Positions 11,060 to 21,214 of a stretch of DNA of 64,000 bases are shown piece after piece. A program made the position numbers and the translations under genes. The first letter of the stretch is position 1. Each line of letters opens with the position of its first letter. The stretch covers positions 4,588,001-4,652,000 of the forward strand of contig JAULSR010000002.1 of NCBI GenBank assembly GCA_030512295.1, in the 5' to 3' direction. The notes beneath the pieces were generated by a model. It was not told the DNA's origin and ran no database searches. It worked only from the letters and a program-made list of their open reading frames with translations. The stretch comes from Bombardia bombarda (Eukaryota > Ascomycota > Sordariomycetes > Sordariales > Lasiosphaeriaceae).

Positions 11060-12165
11060 ATGAAGTGGATTTCCGTCGCCCTTGGGCTTGCGCTCGCCGC
11101 GCCTTCACAGGCCTACCTTCGATTCGGATGTGCCACCCTGAGCGTCCAACGTCTCGACCCCCTCGTTGAGCCAGGCAAGGTCCCGTCCGCCCACGTTCAC
11201 CAGATCGTGGGTGGAAACGCCTTCAACGCCACCATGGATCCCAAGATCGACATTGGCAACAAGGCCACCTGCACGACCTGCAGCTTCACCGAGGACCTGT
11301 CCAACTACTGGACCGCCGTCATGTACTTCAAGGCTCGCAACGGATCCTACCACCGCGTTCCCCAGTACCCCAATGCTCTCCTGGGGAACCTGGTCGGCGG
11401 CATGACCGTCTACTATCTGCAGCAGGACTTCAACACCAACAAGCAGAAGGTCACGTCTTTCAAGCCTGTGAGTCGTCGTCTCTCCATCTTCGGCTTTTAT
11501 TGCAGTAGCACTAACAACGCCAGGGCTTCCGCATGACGGTCGGCTCCCCGACCTCCACCAAGGACGGCAACCCGGGCCTGCGCTACACCTGCCTCCAAGA
11601 CGTCATGACGCGCTTCCCCGAGACGGCCGACTTCCCCAAGTCGCCGTGCCCGGCGGGCATCATGGCGATCCACCACTTCCCCGCCTGCTGGGACGGCAAG
11701 AACCTCGACAGCCCCAACCACCAGGACCACATGTACAGCACGGGCAAGGGCGGCTTCGTGGCCGCCGGCGCCTGCCCCTCGTCCCACCCCGTCCGCATGC
11801 CCCAGGTCGCGCTCGAGACCATGTGGAACACGACCATGTTCAACGACAAGTCGCTGTGGCCCGCCGACGGCTCGCAGCCCTTTGTCTGGAGCTACGACGA
11901 CAGCAAGGGCTACGGCACCCATGCCGACTATGTGTTCGGCTGGAAGGGCGATGCGCTGCAGCGGACCATGGACTCGACGCCCTTGTTGAGCAACGGGCTC
12001 AAGACGCAGAGCGTGGCCGAGGCGAATAAGTGCAATGTCAAGAGCTCGGTCAATGAGCCGATTGATGGATGTGAGTTAATGGGACTTTTCCTTTGTTGTG
12101 ATAATTCTAGAAGGAACATGAACTGATACGTATAAACAGGGCTCGACAAGCTCCCAGGCATGTGA
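11060..12165 (+). CDS. Secreted DUF1996 (WSC-associated type) protein
   Basis: Three exons: 11060-11467, 11524-12070 and 12140-12165; 326 aa. A clear signal peptide (MKWISVALGLALAAPSQAY) is followed by the DUF1996 (PF09362) pattern: RFGCATLSVQRLDPLVEPG, SAHVHQIVGGNAF, TCTTCSF, YWTAVMYFKARNG, then CPAGIMAIHHFPACWDGKNLD, DHMY, and the ending W-LDKLPGM. The last coding exon is only 26 nt and supplies the family's usual Trp-Leu...Pro-Gly-Met end, which supports the splicing. The family is common in fungi as extracellular or wall-associated proteins of unknown biochemical role, sometimes fused to WSC domains, which are absent here. Conserved His and Asp residues hint at metal or carbohydrate binding, but that is conjecture. 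Confidence 0.9.
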
Positions 12166-12766
12166 TGTCGGTTGAGGTGTCTGGGCTGAGATTTGTTCGG
12201 GATTAGCTCATAGTTGATATCAGCCCCTTTTTTTTCCAGCAACTTGCAATATTGGCTCCGACTGTCTTTACCATGTTGCGTATATGGTCCGCAGTGTCTG
12301 TACTCCTTGATGGTTTTCTCTAGGAGACTACCTTAGGTATACATCAAATGTCATCAGTTCATTGTGCAAGTCGATCCATCAGTGAAGCAAAAAGGTGACG
12401 AGTGCAAAAGCACAAAAAAAAAAGAGACCAAAACATACAACACCAGGGATTCGCTGGTCGTCACCGACCCAACTACTAGTCTGGCCCTCACTTGCTTATC
12501 TAGGGCAGAGCGGACGGGATGCCGAGTTCTCAAGTGGGTATGGTCGTATGTGTGGGAACCGCGCAGTAATCTCTTTCATATTGTTAGGGAGGGAGTGGAG
12601 TTGTGGTCTGGCTTATCCACATATCTATCATATTTGCCAAACCCCACATTCCTGCCTTTCATCCCGCACATCTGATTTCCCCAAGCAAACAAGTCCACTT
12701 AGCACAGCAGCCAACCTCCACACAAGCCAGCGGAACGAGCAACTGTTCCACCAAATCCACTAGTCA
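12166..12766. other. Intergenic between DUF1996 gene and tRNA
   Basis: About 600 bp without family-like coding content. Two overlapping open frames (12364-12763) have no recognisable protein character. Confidence 0.6.
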
Positions 12767-12865
12767 GTCACTTTGGCGGAGTGGTTAACGCGCTGCCCTG
12801 CTAATGACAAGTTAGCATGCTAGGCAGTTCCCTCGGGAGCGTAGGTTCGAATCCTACAGGTGACG
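12767..12865 (+). tRNA. tRNA-Ser(GCU) with a short intron
   Basis: Acceptor stem GTCACTT pairs with AGGTGAC (one G-T pair), followed by discriminator G. The anticodon stem CTGCC/GGCAG encloses anticodon GCT at 12800-12802. An insertion of about 18 nt (12804-12821) sits one base 3' of the anticodon, the canonical nuclear tRNA intron position. A long class II variable arm with a CCC/GGG stem and the T arm GTAGG-TTCGAAT-CCTAC follow. Length and variable arm fit tRNA-Ser, reading AGC/AGU codons. Confidence 0.93.
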
Positions 12866-13051
12866 AGCGAACATTTTTGCCTGTCCTGAACACTGGTGGT
12901 ACATGATGGATGGGATGGGTTAGTTGTATTCCTTTTTCTTTACTATCAACCCAATATTGTAACCATTCTATCATTTAAATCATCACGCCGAATCACCAAA
13001 TAGTCATAAACCTCACCAAAACGTCTCTCAGACACAACCACCACCACCAAC

Positions 13052-14075
13052 CTAAAACTCCGTCTTATCCGCCTTGGGATCATACGTCACAAACGGCATC
13101 CCCTCGGGCGCCGCCCTCCACTCCATCTGCCCGTCCAGCAAGCCGCGACAACACTCGTCCCACTCCCTGCGCACCGTCCGCGCCCTCTCCTCGCTGCGCG
13201 GCTTGATCTCCATGGGGAACAGCTTCGGCTTGACGATCAAGCCCTGGTCCAGATCGTCGGGGTTGGGCTTGATCTCGATGCCGTGCTCGTCGACGGCCTT
13301 GAAGATGTCAAAGGCCCACCCACGCCAGACGGGCGATGGCCAGGAACATGGTGTGGTCGACCACGTGCATGCCCTCGCAGATGCGCCGCCCCGCGCCAAA
13401 CACAAAGTGGTCGCGCTTCTTGGGGTCCGGGTTGAGGCCCGACTCGCCCGAGGTCTGCATGTCGCCCTCGAACCGGGACAAGTCGAAGACGCGCGAGTTG
13501 TGGTAGCGGTTGGGGTCGCGGTTGATGGCCCTGTGAGAGGGTGGTGTGAGTGTCGGTACTTACTGGAGGGCAGCGGAGAGATAGAAAGAGAGATAAAAAC
13601 TGACCAAGCATTTAAAACGATAGTGGCCCCCTTGGGGATCCTGTAGCCCATGTACTCGTCGTCTCTGATGACGGTGTGCGGCACGCCGACAATAGTGGAC
13701 GGAAACCACCGCAGACTCTCCTTGATGCAGCAGCGGATGTAATGCGCCTTGGGGACGTCCATGTCGTTGATGTCGGGAAGCCTGTCGCCGCAGACGTCGT
13801 CGATGGTGGCCTGGGCCTTTTTCATCACGTTGGGGAAGAGGGCCATGGCCTGGAGGAAGGCGATCAACGTCGCCGCGACCGTGTTTGAGCCGGCTTCAAG
13901 CCCCACGCCCGCGATATACGCCGCAAGGTCTTCGGAGAATCCCTCAATTTCTTGTGCTTTGGTTAGGGGGACGACGAAGCACGGCTTCGATGTGCAGCCT
14001 CGGGTCATCGATCTTGGGCACGCGAGTGCCATATATGGTCTGCATAAAGAAGGAGACTCTGCTGTCACCTCTCCA
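13052..14075 (-). pseudogene. Cytochrome P450 remnant (CYP monooxygenase pseudogene)
   Basis: The C-terminal half of a fungal P450 is clear: I-helix AYIAGVGLEAGSNT, K-helix ESLRWFP (ExxR), IPKGATIVLNAW, and after an intron (about 13532-13604, joining AAT-GCT-TG|G) INRDPNRY and the heme-binding FVFGAGRRICEG. Three defects are visible. A 4-base tandem duplication (CCAC repeated at about 13315-13324) shifts the frame right after FLAIARLAW; the true C-terminus (FDIFKAVDEHG... to the stop at 13052) continues in another frame. Near 13965-14065 an earlier P450 stretch (FFMQTIYGTRVPKIDDP) lies in a different frame, with roughly 100 residues missing before the I-helix. The first ~200 residues, including the membrane anchor, are absent, as only 500 bp separate it from the next gene. 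It looks non-functional. Confidence 0.85.
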
Positions 14076-14571
14076 GCACTGATGTCGCCAACCTGTTGGA
14101 ACACACACGGCATCAGGCTAGCGCTGAAGAAAATCCCTCCTTTATGCTGTTTGGTATCGGTACAGGTAGTTACAAGCCCGAGAACCGGGCTCAGTACTTG
14201 CCAAGCTTTGTGTCATCCGTCTTCTCAAACACACCCACACCATGGGGGTTGAGTCGAAGAATACCTAGTACTCAAGGTTTAGAGAGTAACAGCGGGCTGT
14301 ACTTCCAAACAGTATAAACCCCATTACTGTTCCAACATCGAGATACCACAGTATGATTTCTACTGTATATGCATATAGTATATATGTGCCAGGGCAATCC
14401 AAAACCCCAAGACCAGCTCGTCAGCTGGCCAGCCGCCAAACTCCTTCAATATGCAAAAATGATATCCAATACGCGCCCCTCTCCTAATCCAAGACGAGCC
14501 CCTCCCTTTCCAATGCATTTTCCTGAGTGCCGCCAGCCCCCCCAGCCCCCCCCCCCCCCCGGTTCCCCCTT
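14076..14571. other. Intergenic between P450 remnant and YTP1-like gene
   Basis: About 500 bp where the N-terminal part of the P450 would be expected; no P450-like sequence was recognised. A poly-C run (about 14540-14560) lies close to the end of the YTP1-like gene. Confidence 0.5.
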
Positions 14572-16396
14572 TTATGCCACACGATCACTATTCCGCCCAA
14601 TCGTGCTTGGGCTAGCAAACCCAGCACCATCCTCATCCGACCCATCATCCCTCAGCAGTTTTCTTCTCGCCGCCTGCTCCTCATCCTCATCATCGCTCAT
14701 CAAACCGTCCAGCTCAAACTCGCCTGCATCACGCAGCTGCTGGCCATCTTCGACTTCCCGTCCGGGTCGCCGAGCATCACCACCAGCACCACTTGCAGTC
14801 GAAACAGCAAGAGCAGGCGCATTGGCAGAGCGGTCGTACACGTAGACGAGCATGTTGGTAAACAGAAAGACGATAAAGGCCAGACTGTACAGTATCAGGA
14901 TATACGCGACGTGGTCAATCCCCGATTCGGACACGAGGTGCATCTGTTCTTCTGTCGCGCCCATGAAGAGAAAGCCAGAGGCATAGAGAAGCTGCAAGTC
15001 TTGTTGTCAGTAACAGGTTGGTCCAGTAGGACGGAATGACTGATGGGAGATCACCCCATGGTCACAAAAGGTATTTACTCACAAAAACAGGAATGTACTG
15101 AAAGCTGTGCGACTCGCTGCCGTCCTCCGAGATCCCCGGCTTGTCCTGCAGGATGAACGAAATCTCAATCATGCGCGTCAGGCCTGCCGCCATCAGCGTG
15201 TATCCAAAGATCTTGTGCGTCATGGCGCTGATCGGCAGGTCCTGCGGATGCGCCGACATGGCCCAGCCCGTCATCAGAAGCACAAACCCGGGAATGAAGT
15301 TGCGCTTGGGCGAGCCATCGCGACCCCTGCTGAGCCATATGCCCGCCAGGCCGGCGCACCACCAGATGATTCCCATGGTCGTGTGTTGCCAGTCGTTCCT
15401 GACCCAGGCGGTGCCCCAGCGGTGCTCGGTGAAGGTGTTGACGCAGCCCCAGGCGGCGATGACGGCGCTGTCAAAGAACTCCTGGCTGCGGCCCGTCCGG
15501 CGCATCCACAACTGCCCGACCAGCAGCAGGATGGTGAGCATGATGCCGTAGGCGATGAAGGCGCTGCCCATGATGAAGTGCGCCAGGCATTGGCCCAGGT
15601 GGTCGCCCTGGCAGAAGCCGAGCGTCGTGATGCCGCCAAAGATCATCTGCGTCCACGAGACGACGGGGAAGGCCTTGCCGTTGACGCTGTGCAGGAGGCG
15701 GAAGGCGGGGCGGATGCGTCCGTGGATGCCCTTCTCGAGGTGGAGCTTCAGGTAGGCGCCCAGGACGACCTGGGCGAGCATGAGGAAGAAGACGATGTTG
15801 CCAAACTTGGCGTGTACATTGGACGAGAGGAATTGCCTCCCCTTGTGCAGGTGGCCGAGGGCGTAGCCCAGCAGCGCAACGACGGTGCTGAAGACTTGGA
15901 GAGGGACGTGCCAGCGGCTCTTAATTATCTGTATAGAGGTTTGTCAGCCATCTTGTCTCGCGGCTCGGAAAATGTTAGTTCAGTCAAATGGGGGGGTTGT
16001 TTACTCACCCCAAGAACCATTCCCAAGGGGAACAGCACGCCGAATGCCAGCATTTGGATAAATATGTGAGCCCATAGTGTCACATCCTGTAAGTCAAAAG
16101 CCCATCAGCATTCAAGCCCAAGCCAAGCCGTCCCACAACGTCTAGACAAGCAGCGCGCGCGCTCTTCCGCTCGCAGTGGGGGATTTATAAAAACGCACAA
16201 TCGGATCGTCTGAGATTGTCTGCCCCTCGCCAATGCCATCCTCGCCATGTTCGTGACCCAGTGCCATTGGTAGGAATGCTGCCACTAGGACGACTGCCGC
16301 AGTTGTTGCTGTCGGGAATGAGAGCCGAGGGGGTGTTGTGAGGCGTCGCAAGGGCGAGGCGACGTTACCTCGACCCCCCGCCGGGTGGAGAAGCAT
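14572..16396 (-). CDS. YTP1-like multi-pass membrane protein
   Basis: Four exons on the minus strand: 16199-16396, 16009-16086, 15083-15928 and 14572-14991, all introns in phase 0; 513 aa. An N-terminal hydrophobic segment and a His-rich patch (GHEHGEDGIGEGQ) precede a DUF2427-like segment (DVTLWAHIFIQMLAFGVLFP...GMVLG, RSRWHVP-like) with transmembrane helices. The Ytp1 C-terminal domain (PF10355) follows with about ten further helices and conserved His residues (HSVNGK, WQHTTMGIIWW, MTHKIFGYTLM), similar to cytochrome b561/ferric reductase-like bundles. The C-terminal ~80 residues are an acidic, Ser/Ala-rich cytosolic tail. The family is conserved in fungi, but its function is poorly known. 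Its 5' leader holds a TGTGCG microsatellite. Confidence 0.9.
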
Positions 16397-17308
16397 GACG
16401 ACGGAGAAGGTTCTTCGAGAGCAAAGAGGCTATGTAATGTACAACGTCGCCACTGGGAGCAGTCAGGTTCGTGCGCGCGTGTGCTCTGCGTGTGCGTGTG
16501 CGTGTGCGTGTGCGTGTGCGTGTGCGTGTGCGTGCGTGAAGGGGGTCTGTTGCTGCTGGCTGCGGGTGAGTGGCTGTTGATGGCCCTTGGTTACTGCACC
16601 ACCGGAAACAAATCACGCCCAGCGTGCGCGCAGGGCGATTGGACGACGCGCCGAACCTGTGTCTCTAGGCCGCTATGACAGCTCAATCGAATGGCTGTCG
16701 TTGAGGGTTTTGCGTCGGGCTCAGTCCTGAACAGGGAGGAAAAAATGAAGAAGGGACGGCGGGAGCTAGAGTGCCTCGAGAGTGCCAGTGCCAGGTACGG
16801 TCCGGCCTCGTCGGAAATCGAGCAAGCAACAAATCCCCACCCAAATCGTCGGTCGCTATGGTGGACGGCCTCGGTACGTACCGTGAGGGCGTGAAGCTGA
16901 TTGGCTAGACTAGAATATAGCGGCCTTTTTGGCCTTGCCAAGGACGGGAAGCAGGGGTGCAAAGCCAGGGAGGAGCCTGGGGAACCACGCCAACTGCTCA
17001 AGGCCCGCTGTGAGGGTGATGAATCGTCATTTGGTTTGCTTTTTCACCAATGAAGGGGCCCAAAGTTCGACTTCTTGTTCATACAGTTGGACAACCAGAC
17101 CAACTCTTCGATATGACCTTCATGTTTTGGGTGCGCAGTACGAATATAGAACATCAATTGCAAAGTCTCACTAACTACCTGCCATTCAACACGAGCACTT
17201 ACCAAGGCAGTTACCAGCTCAGAAAACAACAGAAAATAACAAAAAAGGGGTATCCACCACATACATCTTCCACCCAAAGCCCTTTGCACCAACAACCTTT
17301 GCACTCGC
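16397..17308. other. Intergenic with 5' leader of YTP1-like gene
   Basis: About 900 bp separating two minus-strand genes. Apart from the hexamer repeat at 16489-16535, no structure stands out; open frames here are repeat-driven or lack protein character. Confidence 0.55.
16489..16535. repeat. TGTGCG hexanucleotide microsatellite
   Basis: About seven uninterrupted TGTGCG units lie roughly 95-140 bp upstream of the YTP1-like start codon, so they are probably in its promoter or 5' UTR, where they read CGCACA. Confidence 0.85.
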
Positions 17309-18574
17309 TCACTTCCCCTCGGCAGCCATCTTCATATCCTGCTTCCACTCCTCGCGCATCTTGTCCGCAAACCCATCATCCGTCAACACCTTCCACCCCA
17401 CCAGCGCCATGCCCTTGCCACACTCCAACGCCCGCTCATACGCCTCCTCCGTGCCAGCAGCCGCGGCAAACCCATGCGTGTGGTTCGCCTCGCCCTCCTT
17501 GGTCCCGATGCCAAACGCGCCGTGGAACCCAGGACACTCGTAGCACACGTCGCCCATATCCGTGCTGCCGGCCAGGAAGTCGCGCGGCTCGTCGTACGCG
17601 ACCGTGCCCTCGGGCATGGCATCCAGATAGGCCCTGCACAGCGCGACGCTCGGGCGCACATCGGCGTACGAGTTCAGCGGCTCGGTGCGCATCTCGCAGC
17701 CCGTCGCTAGCGCCGCGCCCTCGAAGCACTTGAGCACGCGCTGCCACAGCCGCTCGGCGCCCGTGCGCGTCTCGCTGCGCACGTAGTACTCGACGCAGCA
17801 GCTGGCGGGCGTCACGTTGGGTCGGTCGCCCGCCTGCCGGAAGACGCCGTGGATGCGCTCGTAGGGGCGGATCTGCTGGCGCAGCATGCTGACGGCGTTG
17901 TACGACAGGCAGACGGCGTCGAGCGCGTTGACGCCGTCCCACGGCGCGATGGCCGCGTGCGACTCGCGCCCCGTGAAGTAGACGCGCATCTTGACGTTGG
18001 CCAACATGCGCACGTACGACACCCCGCGGATCTTGCCGTCGCCCGGCAGCGTGTGTCCCGGGCCGGGGTGCACCATGAGGCAGGCGTCCGCGCCGGCGTA
18101 GGCGCCCGCCGCGATCATCTTGAGCTTGCCGCCGCCGCCCTCCTCGGCCGGCGTGCCCAGCAGGCGCACGCGGCCCGGCAGGCCCGAGGCCTTGAGCGCG
18201 GCCGCCACGCCGAGGAAGGAGGCGAAGGAGGAGGACGCGATCAGGTTGTGGCCGCAAGCGTGGCCGATTCCTGGCAAGGCGTCGTACTCGGCGTTGAAGA
18301 TGAGCAGACGGCCGCCCGTGCCGACCTCGGCCGAGAAGGCGGTTTCCAGGCTGTAGGCGTGCGGGGTTACGGAGAAGCCAAGGGACTGAAGCATGGTAAC
18401 GAAGGCATCGTGGGCCTTGTACTCCTCGTAGGCTAGCTCCGGGTTGGAGTGGATTTGCTTGTTGATGGAGGCGATGGAGTCGTTGCGGGCGACGATCTCG
18501 TCCGAGATCACCGTTGTCCAGTCATGCGCTGCCATTGTCGCTTTGGGTATCTTGAGTGTGGGAGAAGTGTTCAA
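17309..18574 (-). CDS. M20-family amidohydrolase / peptidase (PM20D2-like)
   Basis: A single exon encoding 421 aa. It has the M20 metal-binding pattern: ESNP-type start (IHSNPELAYEEY), NAEYDALPGIGHACGHN with metal-ligand His near 105 and catalytic/ligand acidic residues at 96-98, then GTPAEEGGGGK (Glu 144-145) and VHPGPG. GRESHAA and the dimerisation domain follow, then GSTDMGDV and the closing ANHTHGF ligand region. Such enzymes hydrolyse amide bonds of acyl-amino acids or unusual dipeptides; the exact substrate cannot be told. There is no signal peptide, so it should be cytosolic. A second Met 13 residues in (MAAHDW) is an alternative start. A TATA-like element lies about 80 bp upstream. 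Confidence 0.92.
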   Translation of the reverse strand: MNTSPTLKIPKATMAAHDWTTVISDEIVARNDSIASINKQIHSNPELAYEEYKAHDAFVTMLQSLGFSVTPHAYSLETAFSAEVGTGGRLLIFNAEYDALPGIGHACGHNLIASSSFASFLGVAAALKASGLPGRVRLLGTPAEEGGGGKLKMIAAGAYAGADACLMVHPGPGHTLPGDGKIRGVSYVRMLANVKMRVYFTGRESHAAIAPWDGVNALDAVCLSYNAVSMLRQQIRPYERIHGVFRQAGDRPNVTPASCCVEYYVRSETRTGAERLWQRVLKCFEGAALATGCEMRTEPLNSYADVRPSVALCRAYLDAMPEGTVAYDEPRDFLAGSTDMGDVCYECPGFHGAFGIGTKEGEANHTHGFAAAAGTEEAYERALECGKGMALVGWKVLTDDGFADKMREEWKQDMKMAAEGK

Positions 18575-18649
18575 TGAATGGATACTTTGGAGAAAATGGG
18601 TTACTGACTTAGCACAGCTGCCATGAATTTGGGTTGAACATCACCAGTA

Positions 18650-18657
18650 CTTATATC
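18650..18657 (-). promoter_or_regulatory. TATA-like element upstream of M20 gene
   Basis: On the minus strand the sequence reads GATATAAG about 80 bp upstream of the start at 18574. Confidence 0.4.
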
Positions 18658-18916
18658 TCAACACTCCTTCTCCAGTAAGGTGGTGAGAGTGGGAGACCAT
18701 TGGTGAGGGAAGGGGTCACACGCCCAATTAGTCTAGGCGTTGCTTTGGAGAGTATTGGAAGGCGCGCTGAGACTCTAGTGCAGTCTGCGGCGGGCGGCGG
18801 GCCTTTGAATCGTGATTGGAAAGAATCAACCGACCCGACCCTTTCTTCAACTCAATTCAAAACCTACCTAGGTATTTGCTAAGAATACCCGAGGCAGAAT
18901 GGGTGAGGAAGCGGGA

Positions 18917-18948
18917 AGGTGGTAGGTGGTAGGTGGTAGGTGGGTGGG
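18917..18948. repeat. GGTGGTA-type short tandem repeat
   Basis: Four near-perfect 7-bp copies (GGTGGTA) ending in GGTGGGTGGG. It is G-rich on the plus strand and might form a G-quadruplex-like structure, but this is only a sequence impression. Confidence 0.65.
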
Positions 18949-19337
18949 TGCCCTCCCTCAATGCCCCACGACCCCACCATCGCTGCAAACGGGCCAAATC
19001 GTTCCTGCCTCGACCTGAGTGACCGATCGGCAAATTTTGGCCAATCGCAAATCTTGAGAAGTACTTGGTAGCTACCTGGTCCAGTACTCCAATCCAAATT
19101 CCCAACAACCTCCCCTGAAATATCTACCTATCGTAGCCACAATAATCAAGTACCCAAGATGGCAGCTCGAGTGAGTGGGAAGCCAACTGGCGCCACCAAA
19201 CATCCCCATGTCAACCTACGAAGCGACAAGCAAAGTCATCATCATACAGACGTCTCTCATTACATGGGTGATATAACTAGTCCAAAAAAGAATACACGAA
19301 AACAGAGCTCTACCGGTGCCATAATCACAAACCCCCC

Positions 19338-21214
19338 TCACATTGTCCACAGCACACCCAACTCAGCCCCCGGGACATCAGCACATGCCGTCTGGCAAAT
19401 CCGGCGAATTCTTTCTATTCCCAGCCTCCCTCCGGACAGCTGTTCAAGCCGCAGAACTCGAAATGCCTCATGAAGCCCCTGGTTCACGAGCTTGTCCGCG
19501 ATCCAGTTCTGCTTGAACGAATCGGTCGTCTCAACACCGACCCAAAAGAGCGGCCACTGCATCCGGTCCAACTGGCCCCTATCTCCCGACGCCAGCGTCT
19601 TTTGAATCAGAATCAGCAAGGTCTCGGCCGTACCCGTCGTGTCCTCCTCCTCCTCTTCCTCGTCCGTGTCCGCGTCTCCAGAGAACATACTACTACTACA
19701 CCTAGAATAGTAGATAGACAAGGCGTAATAGTTAGCGACAGCCCAATCCGAGTTGCACAGCAACCGGTCGCGATCTTTGGCACTCGACTCGGTCAGGCGG
19801 AACACAGAGCTGATAGGGAACCTGCGGCGCAGCGCATCGATCCTGGTCTTGATGCCGCGGAAGCTGTCGTTTCCTCCTTCCAGGGAGTCGCACGACCTCT
19901 CGCCCACCGTCGCCTCGTTGATCTCCTGCACCAGCACCCACGTATGATGGATCAGCTCCAGGGCGCTCGAGTTCTTGAGGTCGTCGACCAGCTCGTCGTC
20001 GGGGTAGCCCTCCCAGTTTAGCTGGAGGGCTTCTCGCGACACTTCGTACATGTTCACGATGCCGCGGGAGGAGACGGATTGAGCGAGGAGCCGCGCCATA
20101 CTACCGCCTTCGCCTTGGAAACATGACTGGGTATCTACCCAGAACAACCAGATGATCAGGCGGGCCAGGAGCGCCTTCCGCTCCTGGGGGTATGCGAGAC
20201 TACTCCGTCCAGCTTGTTGGCGGTGCTCAGGCGCTGTGGATGATAGGATTTGGTGCAGACGGTGATGGCTCAGATAATCGCACATCAGTCTGCTCAGCAC
20301 ACTATATGTGATGCGCGCTGTGGCGGGCCGGCGGCGCTGGTACAGGTAGAGGAACCAGAAGGACGCCATGATCACGAGAGGGTCCGATCCGGGGTCTGTG
20401 ATTGCTTCCGCTAGGGACTGTTGGCCGCGTTTGTAATTCTCCTCTGCATTATCGAGCATCGAGTAGTATGCACCCCTCTGCCAGCTGATCTCGCCCGAAG
20501 ATGCTGCTAATAGGAGATGGAGGACTGTTCTGTTGCTGCATGCCGTCTTCAACAAGATGGCATGTGTAGACCAAGTGGGCGACTTGCTGCCGAAGCCAAA
20601 CCCAATCTCTTGCTGGTAATACCCAAGTGCTTGGTGATCCTCCAGTGTAAGTGGGGCGACGCTTGGAAGACTGGCAAGAAACGATGACGCCGACCCAATG
20701 CCCATCTCGTTGAAGGGTGATGGAAAGAATGAGACATACGACAACATGTCGTCGACCTGGCACTCATGCAGGGGCTGGACGGTTGAGCTGTTTGGGGTAA
20801 ACAAAGATGGATGACTGGCCTGGGCTGGCACATAGCTATTGCTATCTTGAGTCAGCCACAAGGGCCCGGTCAGGCTGGAAAGATGCCCCCCATTGGCGGT
20901 TGTGTCCTCGATGCCCCTTTTTGAGACGATATGTCGTGGCGGTCGGCTCCTAGTCTCTATTTCCGCTTGCTCTTTTCGCTCTTTCAGGGGTACAGGCTTG
21001 CTGCCCCAGTCACATTTGCGTAGGAGGCGAGCACATGGAGAGCATATCGGCTTGCTCTCGTCACACTTGACTTTTCGTTTGCGACACGTCGAGCATCCTA
21101 GATGCAAACAAGATGCATAAGCAAAAGAGCCGAACTGTCGGGGTTGACGGGAGAGTGTTGCAGCTTACCACTGGTGGTCCTCGTCCGACGTGTTCCTCCC
21201 AATGGCGATGACAT
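19338..21214 (-). CDS. Zn2Cys6 fungal-type transcription factor
   Basis: Two exons on the minus strand: 21169-21214 (46 nt) and 19338-21097, joined by a 71-nt phase 1 intron; 601 aa. The first exon supplies the Arg/Thr-rich lead-in to the binuclear cluster, whose six cysteines sit at about 17, 20, 27, 34, 37 and 44 (CxxC, K-C, CxxC spacing CX2CX6CX6CX2CX6C). Basic residues follow as nuclear-localisation-like sequence. The long C-terminal part (LTLEDHQALGYYQQE..., RALEL-type helices) is the usual fungal-specific regulatory region, with an acidic EEEEEED patch near residue 500. The intron interrupting the zinc cluster start is typical. Target genes cannot be inferred; it adjoins the M20 gene in the same orientation. 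Confidence 0.92.

Larger units (their letters stand above)
18575..19337. other. Intergenic between M20 gene and Zn2Cys6 gene
   Basis: About 760 bp holding the M20 promoter and the 3' flank of the transcription factor. It includes a GGTGGTA/GGTAGGT-type short repeat at about 18917-18948. No gene is seen. Confidence 0.6.

Noticed and set aside
15107..16069. 320-codon open frame on the plus strand
   Set aside because: It is antisense to the YTP1-like gene, Arg/Ala/Pro-rich, and only a consequence of the GC-rich third positions of the real gene.
17849..18436. 195-codon plus-strand frame
   Set aside because: Antisense to the M20 gene, with composition typical of a shadow frame.
18860..18875. CCTACCTAGGTA palindromes (also near 33325) as binding sites
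   Set aside because: Similar short palindromes recur in fungal intergenic DNA; no link to a specific regulator can be made from two occurrences.
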